A stretch of DNA of 64,000 bases from Bradyrhizobium sp. B097 (GTDB lineage: Bacteria > Pseudomonadota > Alphaproteobacteria > Rhizobiales > Xanthobacteraceae). This document shows positions 16,974 to 26,900 of the stretch, in pieces. How positions within the stretch are numbered: position 1 is the first letter of the stretch; every line of letters starts with the position of its first letter. The stretch spans positions 4,522,501 to 4,586,500 of the forward strand of contig NZ_CP152412.1 in NCBI RefSeq assembly GCF_038957035.1, written 5' to 3'. A model generated the notes under the pieces. That model had not been told where the DNA came from. It saw only the letters and a list, made by a program, of their open reading frames with translations, and made no database searches. Both the position numbers and the translations under genes were made by a program.

Positions 16974-18490
16974 CGGATCTATCCGCCCCGTCCTTTGTCC
17001 GGCAGGATCTGGTCGCCGAGCGTGCGGCGCCGGCCAGGACCACCGGCTTCATCGGCTTCGTGCGAACGCGGCTGCTGAATTCGCCGGGCAACATCCTGCT
17101 CACGATCCTCGGGCTATTGCTGGCCTGGTACATCGTTGTCCCGACGATCAAGTTCCTGCTGGTCGACGCGGTCTGGGCCGGCAAGGATCGCACCGCTTGC
17201 CTCGCCGAAAAGGCGGGGCACGAGGTCGGCGCCTGCTGGCCCTATATTGAGGCCAAGCTGACGCAGCTGATCTATGGCTTCTATCCGGAAGCGCAGCGCT
17301 GGCGGGTCAATCTGACCTATGGGCTCGGCGCCGCGCTGTTGTTGCCGCTGCTGCTGCCGCGCCTGCCGGCCAAGGGCATCAACTCCGGCCTGTTTTTCTT
17401 CGCGTTTCCGGTGGTGGCGTTCTTCCTGCTGCATGGCGGCGGCATCGCGGGCTTCGGCGTGAGCTGGACCGCCGGCGTGTTGCAGCTGTTCGAGCAGAGC
17501 GTTGGCGGCGCCGGCGATCTCTTGGTCAATCTCAGCAAGAGTTCGGCGATCGCCCCGCTGCCATGGGTACTGGGCAAGCTGCTCGTCCTGGTCGGCTTTC
17601 TGTTCCATTGGCTGATCTTTCCGCTGACCTGGCTGCGCGACCAGTTGCAGCTCTCGTCGCTGCCGGTCTGGGGCGATTTCCTGGTCACCGCCGTGATCGT
17701 CTCCGCCGTGCTGTTTGTGCTCGGAGGCGGCATGCGGACCGGCCGCAGGGCGCTGATCGGCAGCCTGCTGACGTTCGCCGGGATCGCCGTCGGCATCAAG
17801 CTGATGGGGCTCGATCGCGGCGGCTTTCCCATCGTCGACACGCGACTGTGGGGCGGCCTCCTGGTGACGCTGGTGATCGCGATCACCGGCATCGTTGCCT
17901 CGATGCCGATCGGGATTGCGCTCGCGCTCGGCCGCCGCTCGAGCATCCCGCTGATCCGGATCTTCTCGATCGCCTTCATCGAATTCTGGCGCGGCGTGCC
18001 GCTGATCACGGTGCTGTTCTTCGCGACCTACATGCTGCCGCTGTTCGTGCCGGGCAATTTCGCCGTCGACGGCCTGTTGCGTGCCCTGATCGGCGTGGCG
18101 ATCTTTACCGGCGCCTATATGGCCGAGGTGATTAGGGGCGGGTTAGCCGCGGTGGCGCGCGGGCAGGCGGAAGCCGCATCGGCACTCGGCCTGTCCTGGT
18201 GGAAGACGACGTCGCTGATCGTGCTGCCGCAGGCGCTGCGCTACGTCATTCCCGGCATCGTCAACAGCTTCATCTCGCTGTTCAAGGATACCTCGCTGGT
18301 GTCGATCGTGGCGCTGTTCGATCTGTTGGGTTCCCTGCGAGCGTCGTTCTCCGACCCGAACTGGTCGACGCCGACGACGGCCTTTACCGGCTTCGCCTTT
18401 GCGGGAATGATCTACTTCGTGTTCTGCTTCGGAATGTCGCGCTACTCGCTGTTCGTCGAACATCGGCTCAACGCTCACCGCCGCCACTGA
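16970..18490 (+). CDS. aapM: General L-amino acid ABC transporter permease AapM, with an enlarged central region
   Basis: A 506-residue inner-membrane permease. Typical AapM proteins have about 385 residues. The N-terminal part (with [18 protein letters not shown] near residue 90) and the C-terminal permease core (from LWGGLLVTL near residue 293, EAA loop at about 400-430 with [14 protein letters not shown]) match the family. About 120 extra residues lie between roughly 160 and 280, rich in hydrophobic segments, so the protein probably has two to three extra membrane helices or re-entrant stretches. The reading frame is intact and the start overlaps aapQ by four bases. The function in the Aap complex is not in doubt. 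Confidence 0.92.
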   Translation: MTDLSAPSFVRQDLVAERAAPARTTGFIGFVRTRLLNSPGNILLTILGLLLAWYIVVPTIKFLLVDAVWAGKDRTACLAEKAGHEVGACWPYIEAKLTQLIYGFYPEAQRWRVNLTYGLGAALLLPLLLPRLPAKGINSGLFFFAFPVVAFFLLHGGGIAGFGVSWTAGVLQLFEQSVGGAGDLLVNLSKSSAIAPLPWVLGKLLVLVGFLFHWLIFPLTWLRDQLQLSSLPVWGDFLVTAVIVSAVLFVLGGGMRTGRRALIGSLLTFAGIAVGIKLMGLDRGGFPIVDTRLWGGLLVTLVIAITGIVASMPIGIALALGRRSSIPLIRIFSIAFIEFWRGVPLITVLFFATYMLPLFVPGNFAVDGLLRALIGVAIFTGAYMAEVIRGGLAAVARGQAEAASALGLSWWKTTSLIVLPQALRYVIPGIVNSFISLFKDTSLVSIVALFDLLGSLRASFSDPNWSTPTTAFTGFAFAGMIYFVFCFGMSRYSLFVEHRLNAHRRH

Positions 18491-18501
18491 ACAAGGTCAC
18501 C

Positions 18502-19242
18502 ATGTCCACAACCCCGATCGTCAACATCTCCACGCTCAACAAATGGTACGGCGACTTCCACGTGTTGCGCGACATCAACCTTGAGGTCGGCAAGGGCGAG
18601 CGTATCGTGATCTGCGGCCCGTCCGGCTCGGGCAAGTCGACCCTGATCCGCTGCATCAACGCGCTGGAGGAATTCCAGGAGGGCGAGATCGTGGTCGACG
18701 GCATCGAGCTCGGCCCGAACCTGCGCCGGGTCGACGAGGTGCGGCGCGAGGTCGGCATGGTGTTTCAGAGCTTCAACCTGTTCCCGCATCTCACCGTGCT
18801 CGACAATTGCACGCTGGCACCGATCTGGGTGCGCAACATCCCGAAGAAGGATGCCGAGGCGGCCGCGATGAAGTTCCTCGAGCGGGTCAAGATTCCGCAT
18901 CAGGCCAACAAGTTTCCCGGCCAGATGTCGGGCGGTCAGCAGCAGCGCGTCGCGATCGCCCGCGCGCTGACCATGAACCCGAAGGTGATGCTGTTCGACG
19001 AGCCGACCTCGGCGCTCGACCCGGAAATGGTCAAGGAGGTGCTCGACACCATGGTCGATCTCGCGAGGGAAGGCATGACCATGCTGGTCGTGACCCACGA
19101 AATGGGCTTTGCCCGCGAGGTCGCCAACCGCGTCGTGTTCATGGATGCCGGTCAGATCATCGAGTCGAATACGCCGCAGGAATTCTTCGCCAACCCGCAG
19201 CATGCGCGGTCGAAGCTGTTCCTGAGCCAGATATTGCGGTGA
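18502..19242 (+). CDS. aapP: General L-amino acid ABC transporter ATP-binding protein AapP
   Basis: A 246-residue cytoplasmic ATPase that powers AapJQM. All ABC motifs are present: Walker [11 protein letters not shown]-loop in [14 protein letters not shown], signature [15 protein letters not shown], Walker [15 protein letters not shown] and the H-loop in VVTHEMG. The ATG at 18502 is chosen 11 bases after the aapM stop; an open frame reaches further upstream only as an overlap with aapM. It is the last gene of the operon and is followed by a mosaic palindrome that separates it from the convergent cysteine synthase gene. Confidence 0.96.
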   Translation: MSTTPIVNISTLNKWYGDFHVLRDINLEVGKGERIVICGPSGSGKSTLIRCINALEEFQEGEIVVDGIELGPNLRRVDEVRREVGMVFQSFNLFPHLTVLDNCTLAPIWVRNIPKKDAEAAAMKFLERVKIPHQANKFPGQMSGGQQQRVAIARALTMNPKVMLFDEPTSALDPEMVKEVLDTMVDLAREGMTMLVVTHEMGFAREVANRVVFMDAGQIIESNTPQEFFANPQHARSKLFLSQILR

Positions 19243-19252
19243 CGTTTGTCGT

Positions 19253-19350
19253 CATTCCGGGGCGATGCGAAGCATCGAACCCGGAATCTCGAGATTCTCG
19301 GTGCGCAGTTGCGCACCTGAGGGTTCGGTCCTGCGGACCGCCCCGGAATG
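19253..19350. repeat. Mosaic palindromic repeat with several hairpins
   Basis: A 98-base element bounded by perfect 12-base inverted arms CATTCCGGGGCG (19253-19264) and CGCCCCGGAATG (19339-19350). Inside are further dyads: GATGC/GCATC (19264-19276), the palindrome AATCTCGAGATT (19285-19296), GTGCGCA/TGCGCAC (19301-19316) and GGTCC/GGACC (19327-19339). It lies between the convergent aapP and cysK genes, a usual site for REP-like elements, and may act as a bidirectional terminator. Confidence 0.85.
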
Positions 19351-19360
19351 GCGATACCGG

Positions 19361-20395
19361 TCAGACGAACGGCAGCTCGATCTTGCTGCGCTTTTCCAGC
19401 CATTCCGGGACCGGCAGATTCTTCGAACGCATGAAGGCCGGGTTGAACAGCTTGGACTGATAGCGGTTGCCGGAGTCGCAGAGAATGGTGACGATGGTCT
19501 TGCCGGGGCCGAGCTGCTTGGCGAGCTGGATCGCGCCTGCGATGTTGACGCCGGTCGACCCGCCGAGGCACAGGCCTTCGTGCTCCAGCAGCTCGTAGAT
19601 GATAGTCACAGCTTCCTCGTCGGAGACCAGGAACGCATCGTCGACGTTCGCTGTCTCGATCACCGGCGTCTTGCGTCCGAGGCCGATGCCTTCGGTGATC
19701 GAGTCACCGGGCGTCGATTTGACCTGGCCGTTCTTGAACAGTTCGTACATCGCGAAGCCGTGCGGATCGGCACAGGCGGTGACGATGTCCTTGTTCTTTT
19801 CCTTCAAATAGCGGCTGATGCCGGCGAGCGTGCCGCCGGTGCCGACCGAGCAGATGAAGCCATCCACCTTGCCGTTGGTCTGCTGCCAGATCTCCGGTCC
19901 GGTCGAGTCGTAATGTGCCTTGGGATTGTCGAGGTTGTTCCACTGGTCGGCGAACAGCACGCCGTTCGGCTCGGTCTTGCGCAGCTGCTCGGCAAGACGC
20001 CTGCCGAGATGCTGATAGTTGTTCGGATTGGAGTAGGGCAGCGCCGGCGCCTCGACGAGCTCGGCGCCGCACAGCCGCAGCATGTCCTTCTTTTCCTGGC
20101 TCTGCGTCTCCGGAATCACGATCAGGGTGCGGTAGCCCCGCGCGCTCGCCACGACCGCAAGTCCGATGCCGGTATTGCCCGCGGTCGATTCGACCACGAG
20201 CCCGCCGGGCTTCAGATCGCCGCGCTTTTCGGCCTCCAGGATCATCCCCTTGCCGGCGCGATCCTTCACGGATTGGCCGGGATTCATGAATTCGGCCTTG
20301 CCGAGAATAGTGCAGCCGGTCAGTTCGGATGCGCGTTTCAGCTTGATGAGGGGGGTGTTGCCGATCGCTTCAATGACGTCTTTGTTGAATGCCAT
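19361..20395 (-). CDS. cysK: Cysteine synthase A
   Basis: A 344-residue PLP enzyme that makes L-cysteine from O-acetylserine and sulfide. The PLP lysine lies in NPGQSVKDRAGKGMI, and the substrate-binding loop is ESTAGNTGIGLAV. The glycine-rich phosphate loop GTGGTLAG is near residue 180. The ATG at 20395 starts the usual MAFNKDVIEAIGNTPL; an extended frame upstream has no similarity. The STAGNTG form of the loop and the length above 340 are seen in a branch that includes many rhizobial enzymes, so a related beta-replacement activity cannot be excluded. Confidence 0.9.
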   Translation of the reverse strand: MAFNKDVIEAIGNTPLIKLKRASELTGCTILGKAEFMNPGQSVKDRAGKGMILEAEKRGDLKPGGLVVESTAGNTGIGLAVVASARGYRTLIVIPETQSQEKKDMLRLCGAELVEAPALPYSNPNNYQHLGRRLAEQLRKTEPNGVLFADQWNNLDNPKAHYDSTGPEIWQQTNGKVDGFICSVGTGGTLAGISRYLKEKNKDIVTACADPHGFAMYELFKNGQVKSTPGDSITEGIGLGRKTPVIETANVDDAFLVSDEEAVTIIYELLEHEGLCLGGSTGVNIAGAIQLAKQLGPGKTIVTILCDSGNRYQSKLFNPAFMRSKNLPVPEWLEKRSKIELPFV

Positions 20396-20971
20396 GTCGG
20401 GGAATTTCTTTGCCGGTCTGTGTCTTGCTCGCGGCGAACCTAGTGTGCTGATCGAAAAAGGGAAGGGCTTTCGCACTGCGGCAAATTACAGGTCACCACG
20501 CTGAACCCGACTGGCACGCACCACATGGGCATCTCGGAGGAGGCTGTTTTGCAGCGGCCGGGTCGTCTGGCAGAATCGTTCTGCGGCCAGCGCTTTTGCG
20601 TCAGTTGCGCGCGACCGACCGCGTCAAGGCCTGATGAGGCGGGACGCCGCGCGTCGCTCCGGCGCATGTTGCGGATTCGGAGCAACAGGGCCGAGAAATC
20701 CCCATGAAATCTTCGTAAGAAAGATGACTTCCGGCACCGGTCTGAAGCGCGCGGAAATGCCGTAAAAATAGGGAAAAGTCGGCATTCCTGGTAGCCACGA
20801 ATCGCTTGCGATGCGACGTCGCACAATCGTGACAGGGCTGTCCGCCCTATCGTCCCAAGGATAGGATGGGACAGCCAGGTTCCATTGGAAGCATTACTCC
20901 GTGCACGTCACCCAGACCATTGCTGACTGCGTCATTTGTGCGCCACGGGCGAAGTCTGGCTTTGGCGGAGA
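20396..20971. other. Divergent intergenic region cysK / RND efflux operon
   Basis: This 576-base gap holds the promoters of two divergent genes. Short open frames here show no family features. The clearest structure is the nested dyad at 20836-20876. The stretch from about 20700 to 20780 is poorer in GC than its surroundings and could carry the efflux operon promoter, but no confident -35/-10 pair can be named. Confidence 0.45.
20836..20876. promoter_or_regulatory. Nested palindrome upstream of the RND efflux operon
   Basis: Outer arms GGCTGTCC (20836-20843) and GGACAGCC (20869-20876) pair perfectly. Inner arms CCTATC (20846-20851) and GATAGG (20860-20865) also pair perfectly, leaving an 8-base centre. 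It lies 96 bases before the outer-membrane component start. It may be an operator for a repressor or an mRNA hairpin in the leader. There is no T-run, so a plain terminator is less likely. Confidence 0.5.
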
Positions 20972-22468
20972 ATGGGTGTGACCCAGCCCGCGTCCGTGAT
21001 GGCGCCTGGAGGCCGGTTCGGCCTCGCCGTCCGCATGCGACGGCTCGCGGGACGATCGCTTGTTGCGCTCGGCCTGGTCGCGGGTTCAGCCGGCTGCATT
21101 CTGACCCAGGACATCCCCGATCCCGCGCTCGACGTGCCGCAGGGCTACAAGGCCGCCCGGCTGGGCCGACCGGGCGACGCGCTTCCGACGCTCGACTGGT
21201 GGCGAGGCTTCCGATCCAGGGAGCTGACGCAGCTGATGGAGGAGGCGCAGACCGTCAACCTCGACATCGCCGCCGCCGTGGCGCGTTTCCGGCAGGCTGA
21301 CGCGCTGGCGCGGCAGGCCGGCGCGGCGCTGCTGCCGACCGTTAATCTCAACGGGTCCGAAACCTATTCACGCACCTCCGGCTCCAGCGCCAGCGGCCTG
21401 ACCAATGGCGGGCGCGAGGTGGTGAACTACAGCGCCTCGCTGAGCGCGAGCTACCAGCTCGACTTCTGGGGCCAGAATCGCGACGCCGCGCAGGCGGCGG
21501 AGGAGACCGCCGTCGCCAACCGGTTCGACCGCGAGGTGGTGGCGCTGACCACGCTGGCGAGCGTCGCCAACACCTATTTCACGGTGCTCGCCGCACAGGA
21601 CCGGCTGCGCACCGCACAGCGCAATATCGCCAGCGCAGAGCGTATCCTTAATGCGATCCGGGAACGCTTCAAGGCCGGCACCGGCTCCGATCTCGACGTC
21701 GCGCAGCAGGAGAGCGTGCTGGCGAACCAGCGCGCGCTGGTGCCGCCGCTGCGGCAGGCGCTCGACCAGAACATCAACGCGCTCGCGGTGCTGGTGTCGC
21801 GGCCGCCGGAGCGCGTGCGCCTCGCCGGCGGCTCGCTCAATTCAGTCGCGATTCCGCGCGTGACGCCGGGCCTGCCGTCCGAATTGCTCACCCAGCGTCC
21901 CGATATCCGCAGGCAGGAGGCGCAGCTCGCATCCGCCACCGCCAATGTCGGCAGCGCGCGGGCGCAGTTCTTCCCGAGCATCCAGCTGACCGGGACGGGC
22001 GGCTACCAGAGCCAGGCGCTGGTCTCGCTGTTCCAGCCGCATGCGGCCTTCTTCAACCTGGTCGGCGGCATGACCCAGCCGATCTTCGATGGCGGCCGGA
22101 TCCTCGGCAATTTCGAGAACGCGAAGGCGCGGCAGGATGAGCTGCTGCAGACCTATCGCAAGACGGTCGTGCAGTCGTTCACCGATGTCGACAATGCGCT
22201 GGTCGCGATCCGCGAGACCACGCGGCGGCTGCAGCTGCAGCGCGACGTGCTGTCGTCGTCGCGGCGCGCCTTCGACCTGGCCGAGCAGCAGCTCAAGGCC
22301 GGCACCGCCGACATCGTAACTGTGCTAAACACGCAGCTGACCCTGTTCCAGGCGGAAGACGCTTATTCCCAGGCCCAGCTGGCCCGGCTATCGGCGATCG
22401 TGAGCCTGTATCAGGCCTTGGGGGGCGGCTGGGAACCGAAGATGGAAAGACCGGTCGATGCTCTTTAA
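20972..22468 (+). CDS. RND efflux outer-membrane lipoprotein, NodT family
   Basis: A 498-residue outer-membrane factor of the NodT/OprM type. The signal peptide ends in the lipobox SAGC near residue 42. Two OEP (TolC-like) repeats follow, with NTYFTVLAAQDRL, the GTGSDLDVAQQESVLANQRA helix and the AGTADIVTVLNTQLTLFQAED copy. It forms the exit duct for the pump encoded downstream. The ATG at 20972 follows GGCGGAG at good spacing; a TTG twelve codons earlier is less likely. It overlaps the adaptor gene by 11 bases, so the operon is coupled. Substrates are not deducible. Confidence 0.92.
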   Translation: MGVTQPASVMAPGGRFGLAVRMRRLAGRSLVALGLVAGSAGCILTQDIPDPALDVPQGYKAARLGRPGDALPTLDWWRGFRSRELTQLMEEAQTVNLDIAAAVARFRQADALARQAGAALLPTVNLNGSETYSRTSGSSASGLTNGGREVVNYSASLSASYQLDFWGQNRDAAQAAEETAVANRFDREVVALTTLASVANTYFTVLAAQDRLRTAQRNIASAERILNAIRERFKAGTGSDLDVAQQESVLANQRALVPPLRQALDQNINALAVLVSRPPERVRLAGGSLNSVAIPRVTPGLPSELLTQRPDIRRQEAQLASATANVGSARAQFFPSIQLTGTGGYQSQALVSLFQPHAAFFNLVGGMTQPIFDGGRILGNFENAKARQDELLQTYRKTVVQSFTDVDNALVAIRETTRRLQLQRDVLSSSRRAFDLAEQQLKAGTADIVTVLNTQLTLFQAEDAYSQAQLARLSAIVSLYQALGGGWEPKMERPVDAL

Positions 22469-23909
22469 GCCCGACTCGACGGACGACGAGAAAAGCTCAG
22501 CCCCACGCAAGCGAAGCCTGGTCTCGCGTCTGCTTGGGCGCATGGTATCGCTGCTCATCACACTGGTGATCCTCGGCGGGCTCGGCTATCTCGGCTGGCT
22601 TGCTTTCCAGCCCAAGCAAAATGGAGGCGGCGGGCGCGGCGCGGGCGCGCGGCCCGATCTGCCGGTGCCGGTGCTCGCGGCCACGCCGCAGGTGCATGAC
22701 GTGCCGGTCTATCTCGACGGCGTCGGCTCGGTGAAGGCGCTCAACACCGTCACGGTGCGGTCGCAGGTCGACGGCAAGCTGCTCAAGGTGAATTTCGTCG
22801 AGGGCCAGGACGTCAAGAAGGACGATGTGCTGGGCGAGATCGATTCCGCGATCTATCAGGCGCAATACGACCAGGCGGTGGCCACGAAGGCCAAGGACGA
22901 AGCGCTGCTCGCCAATCAGAAGATCGACCTCGCTCGCTATGAGCAGCTCGCTGCGACCAACGCGGGCTCGAAGCAGCAGGCCGATACGCAGCGTGCGCTG
23001 GTCGCGCAGCAGGAAGCCATCATCAAGGCTGATCAGGCCCAGGTCGACAATGCGCACGCCACCCTGAGCTACACCAAGATCGTCGCGCCGATCTCCGGCC
23101 GCGCCGGCCTACGCCAGGTCGACCAAGGCAACATCATCCACGCCTCCGACACCACCGGGCTCGTGATCCTGACCCAGCTGCAACCGATCGCGGTGTGGTT
23201 CAGCCTGCCGCAGCAGCAGATCATGCGGGTCAACGCCGCGGCCGCGAAGGGCCAGCTCGCGGTCGATGTGTTCGGCAATGACGGCGTCACGGTGATCGAT
23301 ACCGGCAAGCTCACCGGCATCGACAACCAGGTCGATCCGACCACCGGCACGCTGAAGCTGAAGGCCGAACTGCCGAATGCCAGCTACCAGCTCTGGCCCG
23401 GCCAATTCGTCAATGTGCGCCTCAAGGTCGAGACCCTGCCGCAGGCGATCGTGGTGCCGACCTCTGCTGTGCAGCGCGGTCCGGCCGGGACCTTCAGCTA
23501 TGTGATCGGCGCGGACAATACCGTCACCGCCAAGCCGGTGACGGTCACGCAGCAGAACGAGCATGAAGCCGTCATCGCCAGCGGCCTGACCACGTCGGAC
23601 CGGGTCGTGACGACGGGCTTTGCCAATCTCGCGGATGGCTCCAAGGTCGTGGTCGGCAAGGACGACGGGCCGCCGGCCGCCGATCTTGCGCCGCGCAAGC
23701 GCGGCCGTACTCCGGACGGCAAGCGCGGGACGCAAGGCGAGGGCCAGAGCAAGGACCAGAGCAAGGACGCCAAGCAGGACGGGCAGGGCGGCGAGCATCG
23801 CGGCCGGCGCGACCACAGCGAGGGCGATCCGAAGGGGCAGACCGGACCGGCGCCCGCGCCGGCGGCAGGGGGCGAACAGTCGGGCGGCGCGCCGAAGGCG
23901 CAGCCATGA
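22458..23909 (+). CDS. mdtA: RND efflux periplasmic adaptor subunit (MdtA-like)
   Basis: A 483-residue membrane fusion protein linking the RND pumps to the outer-membrane factor. One N-terminal transmembrane segment (residues 27-48) is followed by the biotinyl-lipoyl half VKALNTVTVRSQVDGKLLKV, the helical hairpin, and the second half YTKIVAPISGRAGLRQVD. The beta-barrel and membrane-proximal domains run to about residue 400. The last 80 or so residues are a low-complexity tail rich in Gly, Lys, Gln, Asp, Arg and Pro, absent from ordinary MdtA. It overlaps the preceding gene by 11 bases and is 48 bases before the first pump gene. Confidence 0.92.
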   Translation: MLFKPDSTDDEKSSAPRKRSLVSRLLGRMVSLLITLVILGGLGYLGWLAFQPKQNGGGGRGAGARPDLPVPVLAATPQVHDVPVYLDGVGSVKALNTVTVRSQVDGKLLKVNFVEGQDVKKDDVLGEIDSAIYQAQYDQAVATKAKDEALLANQKIDLARYEQLAATNAGSKQQADTQRALVAQQEAIIKADQAQVDNAHATLSYTKIVAPISGRAGLRQVDQGNIIHASDTTGLVILTQLQPIAVWFSLPQQQIMRVNAAAAKGQLAVDVFGNDGVTVIDTGKLTGIDNQVDPTTGTLKLKAELPNASYQLWPGQFVNVRLKVETLPQAIVVPTSAVQRGPAGTFSYVIGADNTVTAKPVTVTQQNEHEAVIASGLTTSDRVVTTGFANLADGSKVVVGKDDGPPAADLAPRKRGRTPDGKRGTQGEGQSKDQSKDAKQDGQGGEHRGRRDHSEGDPKGQTGPAPAPAAGGEQSGGAPKAQP

Positions 23910-23957
23910 CCGACATCTTGACCTCGTAATGTCCGACCTAACAGCGAGCACGCAACC

Positions 23958-26900
23958 ATGAGCGTCTCCGAACCGTTCATCCGCCGGCCGATCGCCACCT
24001 CGCTGCTCGGCATCGCCCTGATGATCGGCGGCGCGCTGGGCTATTGGGCATTGCCGGTCTCGGCGCTGCCGCAGGTCGACTTCCCGACCGTACAGGTGAC
24101 GACGCAACTGCCGGGCGCGAGCCCCGACGTGGTGGCCTCGCTGATCACGGCGCCGCTGGAGCGGCAGCTCGGGCAGATTCCGTCGCTGTCGTCGATGAAC
24201 TCGACCAGCTCGTTCGGCGTCAGCCAGATCTCGCTGCAATTCGACCTCAACCGCGATATCGACGGCGCCACTCAGGACGTCCAGGCCGCGATCAATGCCG
24301 CCGCCGGCATCCTGCCGAAGACACTGCCGTACCCGCCGGTCTACGCCAAGGTGAATCCGGCGGACGCGCCGGTCATGACCCTGGCGCTGACCTCGGACAC
24401 GATCTCGCTGCGGGCGATGAGCGATCTTGCCGATACCATCCTCGGACAACGCCTGAGCCAGATTTCCGGCGTCGGCCGGGTCTCGATCCTCGGCGGATTG
24501 AAGCCCGCGGTGCGCGTGCAGGCCGACCTGGCGCGGCTTGCGGCCTATGGCATCGCGATGGAGGATCTGCGCAACGCGATCGCCGGCGCCAACGTGTCGG
24601 GGCCGAAGGGTTCGCTCGACGGCGCCCAGCAATCCTACACCATCGCCGCCAACGACCAGATCGCCGCCGCCGACGCCTACCGGCCGATCATCATCGCCTA
24701 TCGCAACGGCTCGCCGGTGACGATCGGCGACGTCGCGCAGATCGTCGACGGGCTCGAGAACGATCGCACCGGCGGCTGGTACCAGGGCACGCCGGCGGTC
24801 ATCATCGATATCCAGCGCCAGCCCGGCGCCAACGTCATCGACGTCGTCAAGCAGATCCGCGGCGAAATCCCGCGGCTGCAGCGGGCCGTCCCGGCCGGCG
24901 TCAAGCTGACCATCGTCTCCGACCGTACCGTGACGATCCGCGCTTCGGTCCACGATGTGCAGTTCACGCTGGTCCTGAGCGTGGTGCTGGTGACGCTGGT
25001 GGTGCTGTTGTTCCTCCGGTCGCTGCGCGCGACCCTGATCGCCGGCGTCGCCCTGCCGCTGTCGCTGATCACGAGCTTCGGCGTCATGTATTTCGCCGGC
25101 TTCAGCCTCGACAATCTGTCGCTGATGGCGCTGACCATCGGAACCGGTTTCGTGGTCGACGACGCCATCGTGATGATTGAGAACATCGTCCGCCACATGG
25201 AAGGCGGCGAGACTGTCATGGAGGCCTCGCTGAAGGGCGCCAGCGAAATCGGATTCACCGTGATCTCGCTGACGGTGTCGCTGATCGCGGTGTTCATTCC
25301 GCTGTTGTTCATGTCTGGCCTGGTCGGCCGCATGTTCCGCGAGTTCGCGCTGACCTTGACGATCGCGGTCGTGACCTCCGCGATCGTCTCGCTGACGCTG
25401 ACGCCGATGATGTGCTCGCGGTTGCTCAAGAACATCCATGAGGAGATGGCGGTCCCGGGCCTTGCCGCGGTCAGCCGCTTCATCGACCGCATGGTGGAGT
25501 TCTACCATCGGACGCTGCTTTGGGTGCTGCGGCGGCAGCGCGCGACGCTGCTGGTGACGTTTGCGACCATCGCGCTGACGCTCATCATGTATGTGCTGGC
25601 GCCGAAGGGCTTTCTGCCGCTGCAGGACACATCCTCGATCACGGCGGTGACCGAGGCCGGCCCCGACGTCTCGTTTGCCGAGATGCAGCGCCGGCAGAGC
25701 GAGGTCTCCGACCTCATCAAGGCCGACCCCGACGTGGTCGGCGTGGTCTCGGTGATCGGCGCCGGCTCGGTCAATCCGACCACCAACGTCGGCCGCCTGG
25801 TGATGACGCTGAAGCCGCTCGATCAGCGGCGTGACGGCGTCGTCAAGGTGATCGAGCGGCTGAAGCAGAAGATCGCGACGGTCCCCGGCATGACAGTCTA
25901 CTTCCAGCCGGTGCAAGACGTGCAGATCTCGACCCAGTCGAGCCGCTCGCAATACCAGTACACGCTGACCGCGACCGATGCCGGCGAGGTCTCGCAATGG
26001 TCGCAGAAGCTCGTCGCCGAGATGCGGCGCGATCCGATCTTCCGCGATGTCTCGTCGGAGGCGCAGGATGGCGGTCTGCGTGCGGCGCTCGACATCAATC
26101 GCCAGCGCGCCGGCCAACTCGGCGTCAGTCTGCAGGGCGTCACCGACACGTTGAACGACGCCTTCGCGCAGCGGCAGATCTCGACGATCTACGGCCAGGC
26201 CAACCAGTACCGCGTGGTGCTCGAGGCGTTGCCGATGTATCAGCGCGATCCCTCGATCCTCGACAAGCTCTATCTGCCCGGTGCGAGCGGGGCGCAGGTG
26301 CCGCTGTCGGCGGTCGCGACGCTGGTTCGCACCACGGCGCCGCTCGCGATCTCGCACCAAGCGCAATTCCCGTCGGTCTCGCTCAGCTTCAACCTGGCGC
26401 CCGGCGAGGCGCTCGGCGATGCGGTCGAGGCGGTAAAGGCGATCGAGACCCGGATCGGCATGCCCGGCAGCATCGTTGGCATCTATTCCGGCGACGCCGC
26501 CGAATTCGCGCGCTCGCTGGCCGGACAGCCCTGGCTGATCCTGGCGGCGATCATCACGATCTACATCGTGCTCGGCGTGCTCTACGAGAGCTACATCCAT
26601 CCGATCACGATCCTGTCGACGCTGCCCTCGGCCGGCGTCGGCGCCATCCTGGCCTTGATGCTGTGCGGGCAGGACCTCTCGGTGATCGGCCTGATCGGCA
26701 TCATCCTGCTGATGGGCATCGTCAAGAAGAACGCGATCATGATGATCGACTTCGCACTGGAGGCCGAGCGGCACCAGGGCATGTCGTCCTATGACGCGAT
26801 CGTGCAGGCCTGCCTGTTGCGGTTCCGGCCGATCATGATGACGACGCTGGCGGCGCTGTTCGGTGCGCTGCCGCTCGCGATCGAAAGCGGCACCGGCGCC

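Noticed and set aside
23109..26774. An open frame of 1221 codons on the minus strand opposite mdtA/mdtB
   Set aside because: It spans two real genes in antisense. Its composition (Asp, Arg, His, Gln, Leu) is typical of antisense frames of GC-rich RND genes.
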